Source of the DNA: Cryptomeria japonica
Lineage: Eukaryota > Streptophyta > Pinopsida > Cupressales > Cupressaceae
DNA: 64,000 nucleotides
NCBI RefSeq assembly: GCF_030272615.1
Contig: NC_081412.1
Coordinates: forward strand, 101,061,796 to 101,125,795
Direction: 5' to 3'
Positions within the stretch are counted from its first letter, which is position 1. The number at the start of each line of letters is the position of its first letter. Positions 1-10,847 of this stretch are shown one piece after another. A program made the position numbers and the translations under genes. Under the pieces are notes generated by a model. It saw nothing but the letters and a program-made list of their open reading frames with translations. It made no database searches and was not told where the DNA came from.

Positions 1-391
1 ACTCCAAACTAGGGTTTGCCGATGTTGAGCACAACACACTTCTTCAGGAGCTTACTTTACTGATCTGACTTCCACACTAATAGCTTGAAATCTTGTGTAA
101 GATTTCTTTCTGAATTCTTTCAAATGCAAGATAAATCGCTCTTGTTGCTCTGCTCAAGCTAGAAAATTCTTCTTTAAAAATAGGTAAGTAAAATGAAAGT
201 CACTTTTAAATAAGCTCCCACCCACCATATTAAATGCATCACTGTTAGGGCACAAACCCTAACTTTACCTTTTACCACTTCGTTTCTTCTGTTGGTTGAC
301 AAGTAACCAATACAGATAAAGGCACTTTACCGATATACTCCGGGGGTTCGAAACATTGTTACTGATATGTTTCCCCTAAGATTTTTGAATC
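1..391 (-). other. J spacer between gag and the expected ORF2
   Basis: Non-coding interval downstream of the J gag stop. It resembles the gag-ORF2 spacers of C (49042-49493) and D (54278-54829), notably the core GCATTTAAT read on the minus strand near 225-240, followed by a CATTTT-rich stretch near 190-205. A promoter or 5' untranslated region for ORF2 is possible but inferred. No gene is seen. Confidence 0.5.
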
Positions 392-1377
392 TTAGTTTGC
401 TGGTTCAGGGGTCTCCACACTAGGCACGGAAACTGGTACATCTTGTGGCTTTTCTTCAAATTTCTTTTTCCAAGTTTTATCCATATCCACCTGAACGGGT
501 TCAACATAAATCTTCCCTTCTGGGTCAACCGATATGTCTTCTGATGTATTCTTTCTCAATCTGCATGCTCTAGCAATGTGTCCCGGTTTGTTGCAATGAT
601 AGCATACCATTCTAGGTGTTCTCCATGGTCTGGTGTTCACATTTCCATTCTTCCTTCTACATGTTGCAGCAGTGTGACCGCTACCACGACAGATCAAATA
701 GGTTTCTCTCCAACTATTTGCTACTCCATAACCATTTGACTAGTGGTCATAGGTTCTGTACCGGTTTGGGTTCTGGTTCATAGGAGGTTCCGGGGCAACT
801 CCTTTAGATCTTGGTGCATAACTTCCAGAGTTGTTCATAACTGACCTGCACTCAAAAGCTCTATGCCCAAACTTGTTGCATGCATAACAGTGACCATTAA
901 ATCTACCAGTTCTAGCCACATTGTTTTGTATGTAAGGAAAATTATTGTAAGCCTTGCTCCTACATACAATGGCAGTATGTCCTTCCTTGTGATAGTTGAA
1001 GTATACAGGTTTAAACTTTGACTTACCTTTGCTCTTGCTGTTGTTCTTAGGTGCTGATTTCTCCTTTGGTGCATCACTCTTGGCTCTAGAGATTTCACCT
1101 TCCTCATATGCAGAGAAACCAAGTCCAATGGTATCCTTTGACAACTTCATTGATTCTAGCTTTTGTTCTAGTTTAGCAGCACTCCGGTTGAACTTTGCAA
1201 GTATCTCCTTTGATTCAACAAGTTCCTTGGAAAGAGCATCATTGGTTTTCATCAAGGTTTCATTTTGAGAGATAACAACATTTAGGTCTTCTTGTATTTC
1301 TTCTTTCTCTTCATTACCTTCTCACAGATGAGCGGTGATGGTACCAATCTCTTGTTTCAACTTAGAGATCTCACGCT
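392..1377 (-). pseudogene. J gag, C-terminal part: coiled coil and four zinc knuckles
   Basis: Continuation of the J gag after the K insertion. It starts with a charged heptad-like coiled coil, then a basic Lys/Ser linker, then four CCHC-type knuckles (C-x2-C-x4-H-x4-C). The first has lost both leading cysteines (YFNYHKEGHTAIVC); CYACNKFGHRAFEC is intact; the third reads ICRGSGHTAATC; the fourth, CYHCNKPGHIARAC, is intact. The frame stays open to a TAA at 392-394 apart from stops near 1320 and at 740. Such proteins bind element RNA and build the virus-like particle. A host CNBP-like gene is unlikely, because primer site and LTR lie directly upstream and B, C and D carry the same layout. Confidence 0.75.
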
Positions 1378-1382
1378 CCTTG

Positions 1383-2531
1383 TGTTGGCATTTTTGATGA
1401 TTATGTTGTGATTATCATTGATGGAAACACACTTGTATTGAGATCCCCTTTATATGTATGAGCTTGTGCTCAACCGGTATTTGTTGCAACTAGTATGTTG
1501 TATACTAGTCTCTAGACTAGTGATTTTGCAGAATGTGTTTCCCGGTCTGAAGCGGCATGTCGACCCCAAGCGGTTCACAGATCACAAGCGGTACAAGGGA
1601 GCAAAGCGGCACAACACATTCTTACTAGTCTTCATTTGTGACAAACTGGCAACCGGTATTTTGTATGAACCGGTAATACTTTGTGATGAGTTACCAATCC
1701 ACCAATTGTTTGATGGTGCCGACACATTGACGGTGATTCTTGTGTCATGTTACTAAGTATGTCTAGATTCATTGAACCTAGGAAATTGTAATGTAATCCT
1801 ATTGAACCGACATGAAATCAGATTCCTTTAAAAGGACATCATGTCTAGGGTTTTAAGTTGTTGCTGAAAGGGTTAATGTTGAGCTAGGGTTTGAGGTGGA
1901 AGTTGAGTTGTTGCGAGAATGATCTTATTTGAGAAGATCAAGTTGTAACTATGAGAGAGAGAGAGAGAAGACTGAAGTAATGCTGGAATGCATTAGCTGT
2001 GAGCAATACTGGATCTAACCAAGCAGTTTGTGCTATTAGATAGATAAAACACTTGTTGATTACTCACATCTTTGACAAGTCTGTAGCCCTTAATCGGGTA
2101 GGCCTCAAAGCCTTTGTAAAATCCTCTAACAAGGTGGTTCACACATGTGAATCTAAAATCCTCTAACAAGGTAGTCTTTAATCAGACTTATCTCTTAACA
2201 GAGATTGAGATTCCTAACAGGATCTGTTCTGGTGAAGAACATTGTAAGACCTTAACCAGTCTGACCTTAACCAGTCTGGTTTCTATTCTGCAGATAGTGA
2301 CTTGTGAGTTCCATCTCACCGTGGTTTTTCCTAGTGGGTTTCCACGTCAAATATCCTGTGTTATGGTTGTATTGCTTTTGTGGGTGAATGCTTTATTCAC
2401 ATTTTGGTTTGCATGTGTGGTAACCAGTTTGACTATCATACTGCTTTACCGATTTATCTTTAGATTGTGTAAGTGTTTTTGTGCAGTAGTTTTTGGCATA
2501 CTAATTCACCCCCCCCTCTTAGTATTCATCA
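1383..2531 (+). mobile_element. Solo LTR K, inserted in J gag
   Basis: A complete 1149-bp LTR begins TGTTGGCATT and ends ATTCATCA. It is flanked on both sides by CCTTG (1378-1382 and 2532-2536), a perfect 5-bp target duplication. No internal region is present, so it is a solo LTR left by LTR-LTR recombination. It belongs to the same family as J's own LTR (2883-4019) and solo LTR I, but lies in the opposite orientation to J. It holds the stem-loop array (about 2090-2290) and the two-part hairpin (2304-2346). Reading frames across it are incidental. Confidence 0.93.
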
Positions 2532-2536
2532 CCTTG

Positions 2537-2844
2537 TCCTTCACTAAATCTTCAGCTTTTCTTCTGTTTTCTAGGTCCTGACTCATCCTGATAGTCAGTC
2601 CTTCCAACTCCCTCCTTAGGTTAGTTTTGGATTCATTTAGTTTCTCCACTTCTCCAACTAGGGCCTCCATGTCTATGTCATCAGAAGAGTTATTTTCAAT
2701 AAATTCCATCAATTTCTTAGCAAGTTCTCTTCTCTTGGCTAAAGAGGCTTTATACTTGATTTTGATTTCATCACAGGCCCTCTCAGACTCAGTAAGACGG
2801 TGAGTGAGTTCCCTCATGCTATATTCCACCACATCTCCTTCCAA
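2537..2844 (-). pseudogene. J gag, N-terminal coiled-coil part
   Basis: The upstream part of the gag cut by K. The first clear Met lies near 2817 (YSMRELTH); nothing earlier decides the start. It is an almost continuous charged coiled coil ending in a RRELEGLTIRMSQDLE-type segment, nearly the same as C's RRELEGLTIRMSQELE. It begins about 25-50 bp inside the primer site, the normal place for gag. The frame resumes on the far side of K once one CCTTG copy is discounted, which shows K is the later insertion. Confidence 0.75.
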
Positions 2845-2867
2845 GTGGTTAGACTTATAGAAAGGTT

Positions 2868-2880
2868 GGCTCTGATACCA
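2868..2880 (-). promoter_or_regulatory. Primer binding site of J
   Basis: Minus strand TGGTATCAGAGCC, complementary to the 3' end of plant initiator tRNA-Met, lies two bases inside the LTR end. This is where minus-strand DNA synthesis starts. Confidence 0.92.
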
Positions 2881-2882
2881 AT

Positions 2883-4019
2883 TGATGAATACTAAGAGGG
2901 GGGCGGGGGTGTGTGAATTAGTATGCCTAAAAACTTAATTAAACAATTTTACAGCAGACTGGTGTAGTAGTTTAAACAACAAAATGGTTAAAACATAAAC
3001 AAGCCAAATAGAAATTAGAGCATTCACCCACAGAAGCACAATCACCATAACACAAGATATTTTGACATGGAAACCTGAATGGGAAAAACCACGGTGAGTA
3101 AAACTCACAAGTCAAGTATCTGCAGAATAGTAACCAGTTCGGTTAAGGCCTTACAATGTTCTTCACTAGAACAAATCCTGTTAGGAATCCAGATCTCTGT
3201 TAGGAGATAAGTCATGTTAAAGACTACCCTCTTAAAGGATTTCAGATCCACAACTGTGAACCACCTTGTTAGAGGATTTACAATAGGCTTGGTTGGGCCT
3301 ACCTGGTTAAGGGTTTCAAACTTAACGAAGAGATTAGTAATCAACAAGTGAATTATCTAGAAAGTAGCACAAAATGCTTGATTATATCCTTGATAGTTTT
3401 CTGTTAATGCATTGCAGCATTACTTCAGTCTTCTAACCTTTGCACTCACAATCTTTGTAGTGAGATACCTATTTTGCACAGACCTAATCTACTCTACAAT
3501 ACTCGCACACGTCAATAAAAATCCTTCAAAACCCTAGACATGATGTCCTCATATAGGAATCTTATTTCATGTCGGTCCAATAAGATTAGACTACAATTTC
3601 CTAGGTATAGTACATCTAGACACATTTGGTAACACAACACAAAAATACCGCTAAAGTGTTGGTGGATGATAACTCATCACACTTTACAATTATACCAGTT
3701 CAACATAGTATACTGATTAACGATAAACAAAGACTGGTAAACTGGAACATAGTGTGTCAATAAAAAATTAATTCCCGCTAGGGGTCCTCGTACTACTTGG
3801 TGTCTTCATACTGCTTGAGGTCTTCATACTACTATGAGCGGTAAGCTTCTTCTTCAAAACACTGATAGTCTCCACCAAATAAAGACTATACATACAATGA
3901 CATATAATATCAGTGTGAGCAACACAACACATATTACCAGTGGAGAATAACTCATACATAAAATAAGTGTGTGTCCACCAATGACTAATCACAACTTAGA
4001 CATCATCAAAATACCAACA
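2883..4019 (-). repeat. 5' LTR of J
   Basis: A 1137-bp LTR that on the minus strand starts TGTTGGTATTTTGATGATG and ends ATTCATCA next to the primer site. Homologous over its length to K and I. It contains a C-rich tract just before its 3' end, the two-part hairpin (3066-3108) and a stem-loop array (about 3110-3330). Reading frames in it, such as 3105-3347 and 3768-3992, are incidental. Confidence 0.9.
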
Positions 4020-4024
4020 CTACC

Positions 4025-4229
4025 TAAGCATCTCACTTCTCAGGCTATCAACATCTTGAACACAAATGACTCAAACAAAAACTTGGACAACTCAACCATG
4101 GCTCTACTAAGTCCCAAATGGTTGGTCCATTATTACATCACAAAGACAACACACAAAACTTGAAATAAACAAAAATTTCATGCTTGGAGTGTTAGGTGCC
4201 CTGCACCATACTCCCCTAGGACAAAGAAC
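4025..4229 (-). other. 3' non-coding part of H
   Basis: Sequence between the H chromodomain stop and the J insertion. No coding or tRNA signal is seen. The H 3' LTR is not in the window and should lie left of J. Confidence 0.5.
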
Positions 4230-5258
4230 TCAAGTCCCTTGAGTTAAAAGGTCTGAAATCTCCACCCCATGCTGAAGCATATCTTCCTTTAACATCCACA
4301 TGGCATCTGAATTAGGTATCCCTTCCCACTTGACAAGATAGTGCTTGTAGACTCCTTTCCTTGTCTTCTTTACTACCTTGGTGTCCAAGATGCTCTCCAA
4401 CTTAATCGGTTGACTAGGTGGAAAATCCCTTATCCAATCTTCATGAACCGGTGATGGCATGTCCATTTGATTTGTTGGTGACTCTCCCTTGTATGGATAA
4501 AGATCACATACATTGAAGATATGAGATATACCCAAGGTGGTAGGAAGTTCAACTTCATATGCATTATGTCCATACTTGTGCACCACATTGAGAGGTCCAA
4601 TTTTATTCATCATGAGCTTGATAGGATACCCTTTTGGAAGTCTCTCCTTCCTTAGGTATGCTAACACTAAGTCTCCCACTTTAAATTGTAAATTCCTCCT
4701 TGTTTTATTAGCTTGAACCTTATACTGCTCGGATTTTTGTTGTAAGGATTGCCTTACCTTATCATGCACTTCTTTAATATCTTATGCAAAGTTCTCCCCT
4801 TTTTCACTCTTGGGGGCCATTGAATTGAGATATATGAGCTCTAATATGCCCTTAGGATGAAATCCATACACTATCTCAAAAGGAATTTTACCTGTGCTAT
4901 GGTTTACTGAGTCATTGTATGCATATTTTGCTTGACCGAGTACTAAATCCCAAGTCTGCCCATGTTGTTTTGTAAGACATCTTACCAAGTTACCCAATGA
5001 CTGGTTGACTACCTCTGTCTGATCATCTAATTAAGGATGACAGGAAGATGAAAGGTATAACCTGGTGCCCAACTTTCTCTAAAGTGTCCTCCAAAAGTGG
5101 CTCAAAAACTTCACATCTCTATCACTAACAATGCTGATTGGAAGACCATGATTTCTGACTATCTCCTTGAAGAAAAGGCCTACTATATAGGTGGCATCAT
5201 TGGTGCTCTTGCAAGGTATGAAATGTGTCATTTTGCTAAGCCTATCTACCACCACATA
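4230..5258 (-). pseudogene. H integrase, C-terminal half with chromodomain (chromovirus)
   Basis: Reading leftwards on the minus strand: the integrase core from [12 protein letters not shown] through the second catalytic Asp (SDRDVKF) and the catalytic Glu (DDQTEVVNQ), the conserved QAKYAYNDSVNHSTGKIPFE block (about 4880), the VGDLVLAYLRKERLP and IGPLNVV region, and a terminal chromodomain (HYLVKWEGIPNSDAMW, about 4255-4345). The chromodomain marks the plant chromovirus branch of Ty3/gypsy; in that family it guides insertion to modified chromatin. Stops and a frame change near 4775 show decay. The core is cut at 5258 by copia LTR sequence and partly repeated at 6016-6297; its N-terminal half resumes at 39966. 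Confidence 0.88.
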
Positions 5259-6015
5259 TGTTAGGACCCAGAGGCAATTGAGAGTGGGGGGGTCAATCAG
5301 TTGTCTATTAATTTCAACCCAAATATAACTTAACCAAACTTAGTGCAAACTATCGATAAACCAAACTTAATGCCGGTAGACAGTTTAGCATTTAACAACA
5401 ATACCGGTAAAGTTTAATGCATGAAACATAAAGACAAATAATATCCACAACACATAACACATATATTTATACGTGGAAACCCTGTAAGGGGAAAAACCAC
5501 GGTGGAAAACCTTACCCACAATTAGATGATACTACTATAGATAGTATGTGAGTACAATATGGGGTCTGCACATGCAAAAAGGCCAATTGCCTAGAGCTCA
5601 CTGCTCAATCACAAAATGGGAGTCACACTGACTACAATTGGATGGTTAAATCCAATGATAATGTACTGCTCAAAATAGCATCTTCATATGCTAGATTTAG
5701 TACTGGTAAAGCTCTGATTTTCCTTCTCCAAAAGCCTCCTTGAATATTCAAATGATGTCTGCGTGTATAGCTCTTCTTATAGTCGCATATACCTTATTAT
5801 AATCCTTTTCTATCACTTACTCTACTACTTCTTAATCTCACAAATGAGATCTAACATATATACCAAAACCTAAGACCAAATGTGTAGGTCAGCTGACTAA
5901 GATATTACAATAAAATAAATTACAAATGAATCAATATGCAATGCATGATATCAGCTCAATTCATTTACAACCATAGAAAATCATCTCCATAACGTGTCGT
6001 GCTGATGTGGAATAG
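5259..6015 (-). repeat. Truncated duplicate of E's 3' LTR
   Basis: Starts TGTTAGGACCCAGAGG, as E's LTR does, preceded by the same ACATA. Covers about the first 757 bp of the LTR as read on the plus strand, then stops at the duplication junction. It is a by-product of the tandem duplication, not a separate insertion: it has no right end and no target duplication of its own. Confidence 0.85.
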
Positions 6016-6297
6016 ACATCTTAGCAAGTTACCCAATGACTAGTTGATTACCTCTATCTAATCATCTAATTGAGGATGATAGGAAGATGAAAGGTATAAC
6101 CTGGTGCCCAACTTTCTCTAAAGTGTCCTCCAAAAGTGGCTTAAAAAATTCACATCTCTATCACTAATAGTGCTGATTGGAAGACCATGATTTTTGACTA
6201 TCTCCTTGAAGAAAAGGCCTACTATATAGGTGGCATCATTGGTGCTCTTGCAAGGTATGAAATGTGTCATTTTTCTGAACCTATCTACCACCACATA
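6016..6297 (-). pseudogene. H integrase fragment, second copy
   Basis: Nearly the same as 4977-5258, including the catalytic-core stretch around the second Asp. The last five bases, ACATA (6293-6297), are the left target duplication of E. The integrase frame continues across E into 39966 when one ACATA is counted, which fixes this as the original junction. Confidence 0.88.
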
Positions 6298-7344
6298 TGT
6301 TAGGACCTAGAGGCAACTGAGAGGGTGGGGGGGGGGTGAATTAGTTGTCTATTAATTTCAACCCCAATATAACTTAACCAGACTTAGTGCAAACTACTAG
6401 TAAACCAAACTTAATGCCAGTAAACAGTTTAGCATTTAACAATAGTATCGGTAAAGTTTAATGCATGAAACATAAAGACAAATAATATCCACAACACATA
6501 ACACATATATTTGTACGTGGAAACCCTGTAAGGGGAAAAACCATGGTGGGAAACCTTACCCACAATCAGATGATACTACTACTGATAGTATGTGTGTAAA
6601 ATATGGGGTTTGCACATGCAGAAAGGCCAACTGCCTAGAGCTTGCTGCTCAATCACAAAATGAGAGTCACACTGACTACAATTGGATGGTTAAATCCAAT
6701 GATAATGTACTACTCAAAATAGCATCTTCATATGTTGGATTTGGTACCAATTAAGCTCTGATTGTCTTCTTCATACCTTCCTTGAATCTTCAAATGATGT
6801 TTGCATGTATAGCTTTGCTTATATTCGCATATACCTTATTACAATCCTTTTCACACCTTTTTTTAATTCTCACAAATGAGATTTTACATATATACCAAAA
6901 CCTAAGACTAAATGTGTAGGTCAGCTTACAAAGAATATTACAATTAAATAAATTAAAATGAATCAATATGTGATGCATGATGTTGGCTCAATGCATTTGC
7001 AATAATAACAAATCATCTCCATAATGTGTCATGCTGATCTGGAATAAATAATGCTTGCCGGTCCATAACCTAGACCTATTTGCCTGTAACAAAAAATATG
7101 CAAACTCGATTAGACCAATAACCAAATCACCATAACCAAGTGTCCAAACAATGTCTTTTAAATAACCAAGTAATCTCTAGATGATAAAAAATCATCCCCA
7201 GTGCCGGTGAACCAGATAGCAGTGACTGTGCATAAGTCACTGAACATGCCGGTGAACATAACCAAAGATCTCCAAGTGCTGATAGGTGATGACAAGTATT
7301 GACATCAATGACAAAACCAATGCAACACATCCAAAATACCAACA
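6298..7344 (-). repeat. 3' LTR of E
   Basis: 1047 bp. The + strand left end reads TGTTAGGACCTAGAGGCAAC after ACATA; the right end is ATACCAACA. A run of ten G lies near 6328, the C-rich tract of the coding strand. The homologous 5' LTR is 38897-39960. Confidence 0.92.
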
Positions 7345-7719
7345 ATATCCTCCTTTGGCATTGATGGCAACACAAGATGGAAAAACCATCTAAGTGCTAA
7401 AGGAGAAATGCCAAAAACCAAAAACCAACAATCTCCCAAAGAGATCATTATCCAGAAATCAAAATACAGATACAGAGAGTGACAATCTCTCCCTCAACGA
7501 ATAATCTCTCCCAAACAGATATTATGTTTTTTCATAGATATCTCTCCCCCTTTGACATCAAATGCCAAATCAATACAAAAACCAGATAACACAATTCATA
7601 GAACTTATTACAAAATAACAACTTATCCAACTACTCCCCCTAAGAAGTAGCTCTACTCATCAAAGCCAGAAAAAAATTTCTTAGTTAATTCTGTCGGTTT
7701 GATGCCAAGCATCAACTAT
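7345..7719 (-). other. E polypurine tract and 3' untranslated region
   Basis: Minus strand CCAAAGGAGGATAT abuts the 3' LTR (7345-7358) and is the plus-strand primer. The complement of GTTGCCATCAATG at 7359-7371 pairs with the LTR at 7299-7310 (see findings). The rest, up to the RNase H stop, is non-coding. Confidence 0.8.
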
Positions 7720-9422
7720 CTAAGTTTCTACTAGTGAGGGTATAACTCCAAGTTTCTCTCTGAGATATTCAAAAGTTTCCTTAGGCAAAGGCTTAGTAAA
7801 AATATCTGCAATCTGCTCTTTAGTATTCACATAAACCAATTTCACTTCTTTTGCTTCAACATTCTCTTTAAGAAAATTGAATTTGATAGAAACATGTTTA
7901 GTTTTAGAGTGAAATACCGAATTCTTTGATATATCAAGTGCCGCCATATTATCATAGTAAATGATTATAGGTTCTTTGCATTTTACCTTTATGTCCTTCA
8001 ACATTTTCTTAATCCATAATACCTATGTACAATTAGTTATTGCTGCAACATATTCTGATTCTACTGTTGATAGTGATGTACATCTTTGTTTCTTGCTCAA
8101 CCATGAAATTAGTCTGCTACCAAGAAAAAATTCTCCTCCGGTGGTGCTTTTTCTGTCATCTACATCTCCTACCCAATTTGCATCTGTGTATGGACATAAA
8201 TCAAAATTTTCATCTTTAGGATACCATAAACCAAGATTTGTTGTGCCTTGTATGTACCGGAAAATTCTTTTCACTGTTGATTCATGATTTTCCTTAGGAT
8301 TACTCTGAAATCTTGAAACAATACATACAACATTCATAATATCAGGTCTTGTTTGTGTCAAATACAATAAACCTCCTATCATAGACTTGTATCTTGTCGG
8401 ATTAATAGGTGTTGATTTGTCCTTTAATGATAGTTTGTCAGTTGTAGTCATAGGTGTACTTACCGATTTAGAGTTTTCCATGCCAAATTTCTTAGGTAAT
8501 TCCTTCAAGTACTTTGATTGATTTATGAATATACCTCTATCAGCCTGTGAAATCTGCAATCCTAAAAAGAATTCCATGCCAAATTTCTTAAGTAATTCCT
8601 TCAAGCACAATCCATCTTCTCCTCCAAAAATGATATCATCAACAAAAACTTCAATAACCATGATGTCATCATTATAATATAAGTTGTTGTCAGCATTACC
8701 TTTAGTGTAACCAAGCTTCAAAAGATATTTGTCTAATCTAGCATACCAAGCTCTAGGAGCTTACTTCAATCCATATAAAGATTTCCTTAACCTGCAAACC
8801 ATATCTTTGTCATCTTTCAAAGAAAACCCATCAGGTTGTTCAATGTAAACTTCCTCTTCAAAACCACCATTCAGAAATGCACATTAACATCCATTTGATA
8901 TACTTTATAGTTCTTGTGTGCTGCAAAAGCTAAGAATAGTCTGACTGCCTCAATTCTAGCTACCGGTGCAAAGGTTTCATTGTAATCAATTCCCTCTTTC
9001 TATGAATATCCCTTACACACTAATCTTTCTTTGTTTCTGATTACCTTACCATCTTCATTAAGTTTATTTCTGAATACCCATTTAGTTCCAATTACATTTT
9101 TGTTTTTAGGCCGGGGAACCAATGTCCATGTGTTATTCTTTTCAATTTGTTCCAATTCATCTTCCATAGCCTTAATCCTATGTTTATCTTCACATGCTTC
9201 ATTAATAGATGCTGGTTCAATTTGAGAAATTAGACATACCTCTTGATTTGCCAGTCTTCCTCTTGTCATAACTCCTTGATATGTATTCCCAATAATGTTA
9301 CTTTTAGAGTGATTCATTCTTACATACCTGGGTGTATTCACTTGCTGTTGTTCTTCAGTCACCATGGAATTCTCAGATGATGTCGGTGTGACTGGATCAA
9401 CATTTTGTACCGGTGTACTCAT
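7720..9422 (-). pseudogene. E reverse transcriptase and RNase H
   Basis: Copia-type RT followed by RNase H. The catalytic YVDD-type box is [12 protein letters not shown] (about 8600-8660). The RNase H part shows [19 protein letters not shown] (about 8080-8140) and a C-terminal TKEQIADIFTKPLPKETFEY (about 7760-7820). RT starts near 9420-9050 with the EDELEQIEKNNTWTLVPRP and GTKWVFRNK blocks usual in copia. Breaks include the stop near 8763 and frame changes around 8890 and 9000. About 20 codons just after the FVDD box are replaced by a second copy of a downstream [10 protein letters not shown]-coding segment (8575-8607 resembles 8477-8509). Confidence 0.88.
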
Positions 9423-9479
9423 TGTAGTTTCATTTGTGATTATCTCAACTACAAGTTCAAAGTTTATAGACCTTATAAA

Positions 9480-10388
9480 CTATTCATCAATCTTCACATT
9501 TGCACTCTTAATGATTTTTTGTAATCTCTTGTTAAAACATCTATATGCCTTGCTCTTAGACGAATAACCAAGAAATATTCCTTCATCACTTATAGGATCA
9601 AATTTGCCAATATAATCATCTCTCCTAATATAACATTTGCTTCCAAATATTCTGAAATATTTAAGAGTAGGAGTATTACCAAACCATAGTTCATGAGGGG
9701 TCTTATCGCTTTCACCTTTGATGTAAACTCTATTGAATGTATAAATTGTTGTATTCACTACTTCTCTCCAATATACATGAGGTAGGTTTTCTTATGATAT
9801 CATGCTTCTAGCTACATCCAAAATAGTTTTGTTCTCCCTTTCCACAAATCCATTGTGCTGGGGTGTCCAAGGTGTTGATAATTGTCTTTTGGTTCCACTC
9901 ACTTCACATAATGTATTAAATTCCTTAGATGTGAATTCACCTCATTGATTTGATCTCAAACATTTGATTTTCTTACTGATTTCATTCTCTACCATCACTT
10001 TGAATAATTTGAATTTCTCAAAAGCTTCTGATTTCTCCCTGAGAAAAGTAACCCAACACATTCTAGAATAATCATCAATGATTAGCATAAAATATCTATC
10101 TCCTCGTAAACTTCTAGTTCTTGCTGGACCACATAAATCAATATAAATTAAGTCAAGAACATTGTTAGATTCCTCTGGAATACTATTAAAAGTTGTTCTA
10201 GCTTGCTTTCCAAATTGACATTCCTTACATACCGGATTGTGAGGTTTAACAATCTTAGGTAAATCCCTTATTGCCTTAGTTGTACTAATTTTAACAATGC
10301 AATCAAAATTAACATGACAAAGTCTTTTATGCCATAACCAACTTTCATCAATATGTGCAATCAAGCATGTCTTCTCATTGTTATTCAA
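9480..10388 (-). pseudogene. E integrase
   Basis: The N-terminal zinc-binding region runs from LWHKRLCHVNFDCIV to CKECQFGKQ (HHCC, about 10190-10345). The first catalytic Asp is in DLIYIDLCGP (about 10125-10155), followed by YFMLIIDDYSRMCWVTFL. The C-terminal part at 9480-9758 has the copia-typical TPHELWFGNTPTLKYFRIFG. An in-frame stop lies at 9942, and the stretch 9760-9940 is out of frame. Function in the family: 3' processing and strand transfer of element DNA. Confidence 0.86.
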
Positions 10389-10409
10389 ATGAAAGATATT
10401 ACTTCTAGT

Positions 10410-10842
10410 CTAATTATCGGTTGCAATTTCCAAACCAGTTCTATTCATGATTTTGTATTTACCATTCTTGAATTGTAACTGAAATCCTTTTTCAACTAAT
10501 TGACCAACACTCAAAAGATTATGCTTCAAAACTTCAACATAATAAACATTATTAGTATTGTGCTTACCATCAAAAGATATATTGGCTTTTCCTCTGATCA
10601 AACAAGCTTTGTCATCCCCAAATCTTACTAGACCTCCATTGTATTCCTAAAAAGTTAAGAATTTACTTTTATCACCAGTCATATGATGTGAACATCCAGA
10701 ATCAATGATCCATTCATCCTTTTCTTCAATTTTAGCTGCCAGGGCCTGCTCTACTAGTTGAACAGTAGGTGTTGGTTGATCTTCTATTATTGCAACAAAA
10801 GCCCATCCATTGTCTGTCGGTTCCTCATCAGAATCATCAGTT
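10410..10842 (-). pseudogene. E protease and gag-protease junction
   Basis: Aspartic protease with the catalytic box WIIDSGCSHHMTGDKSKF (about 10660-10720), followed by the KHNLLSVGQLVEKGFQL block (10490-10540). The frame breaks near 10645. The upstream acidic stretch TDDSDEEPTDNG ends where F is inserted; gag continues at 37850. Confidence 0.85.
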
Positions 10843-10847
10843 ACTCC

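Larger units (their letters stand above)
1..4019 (-). mobile_element. Element J: polymerase-less LTR retrotransposon, 5' part
   Basis: The right boundary is the 5' LTR (2883-4019), followed inward by a tRNA-Met primer site (2868-2880) and a coiled-coil/zinc-knuckle gag split by solo LTR K. The element runs off the left edge, so its ORF2 and 3' LTR are not visible. Architecture matches B, C and D in this window. Right flank 4020-4024 is CTACC; the partner target duplication lies outside. It probably sits in the 3' non-coding part of element H. Basis: boundaries and primer site seen; family assignment by comparison inside the window. Confidence 0.8.
4977..7046. repeat. Diverged tandem duplication of integrase plus copia LTR
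   Basis: Two head-to-tail copies with a period of about 1039 bp: 4977-6015 and 6016-about 7046. Each holds about 282 bp of H integrase followed by about 750 bp of E's 3' LTR. The first copy breaks off inside the LTR at GGAATAG and runs straight into the second copy's integrase. Because the unit spans the H/E junction, the duplication happened after E inserted. I count about 14 differences in the integrase part, mostly transitions. Confidence 0.88.

Noticed and set aside
2147-2581. Plus-strand frame of 144 codons
   Set aside because: Lies inside solo LTR K and runs across its edge into antisense gag; the hydrophobic sequence comes from LTR composition.
5259-6015. Independent solo LTR
   Set aside because: It lacks its right end and sits in a duplication unit with integrase; same ACATA junction as E.
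9031-9567. Plus-strand hydrophobic frames opposite E pol
   Set aside because: Antisense shadows of RT/integrase; matching frames occur opposite G.
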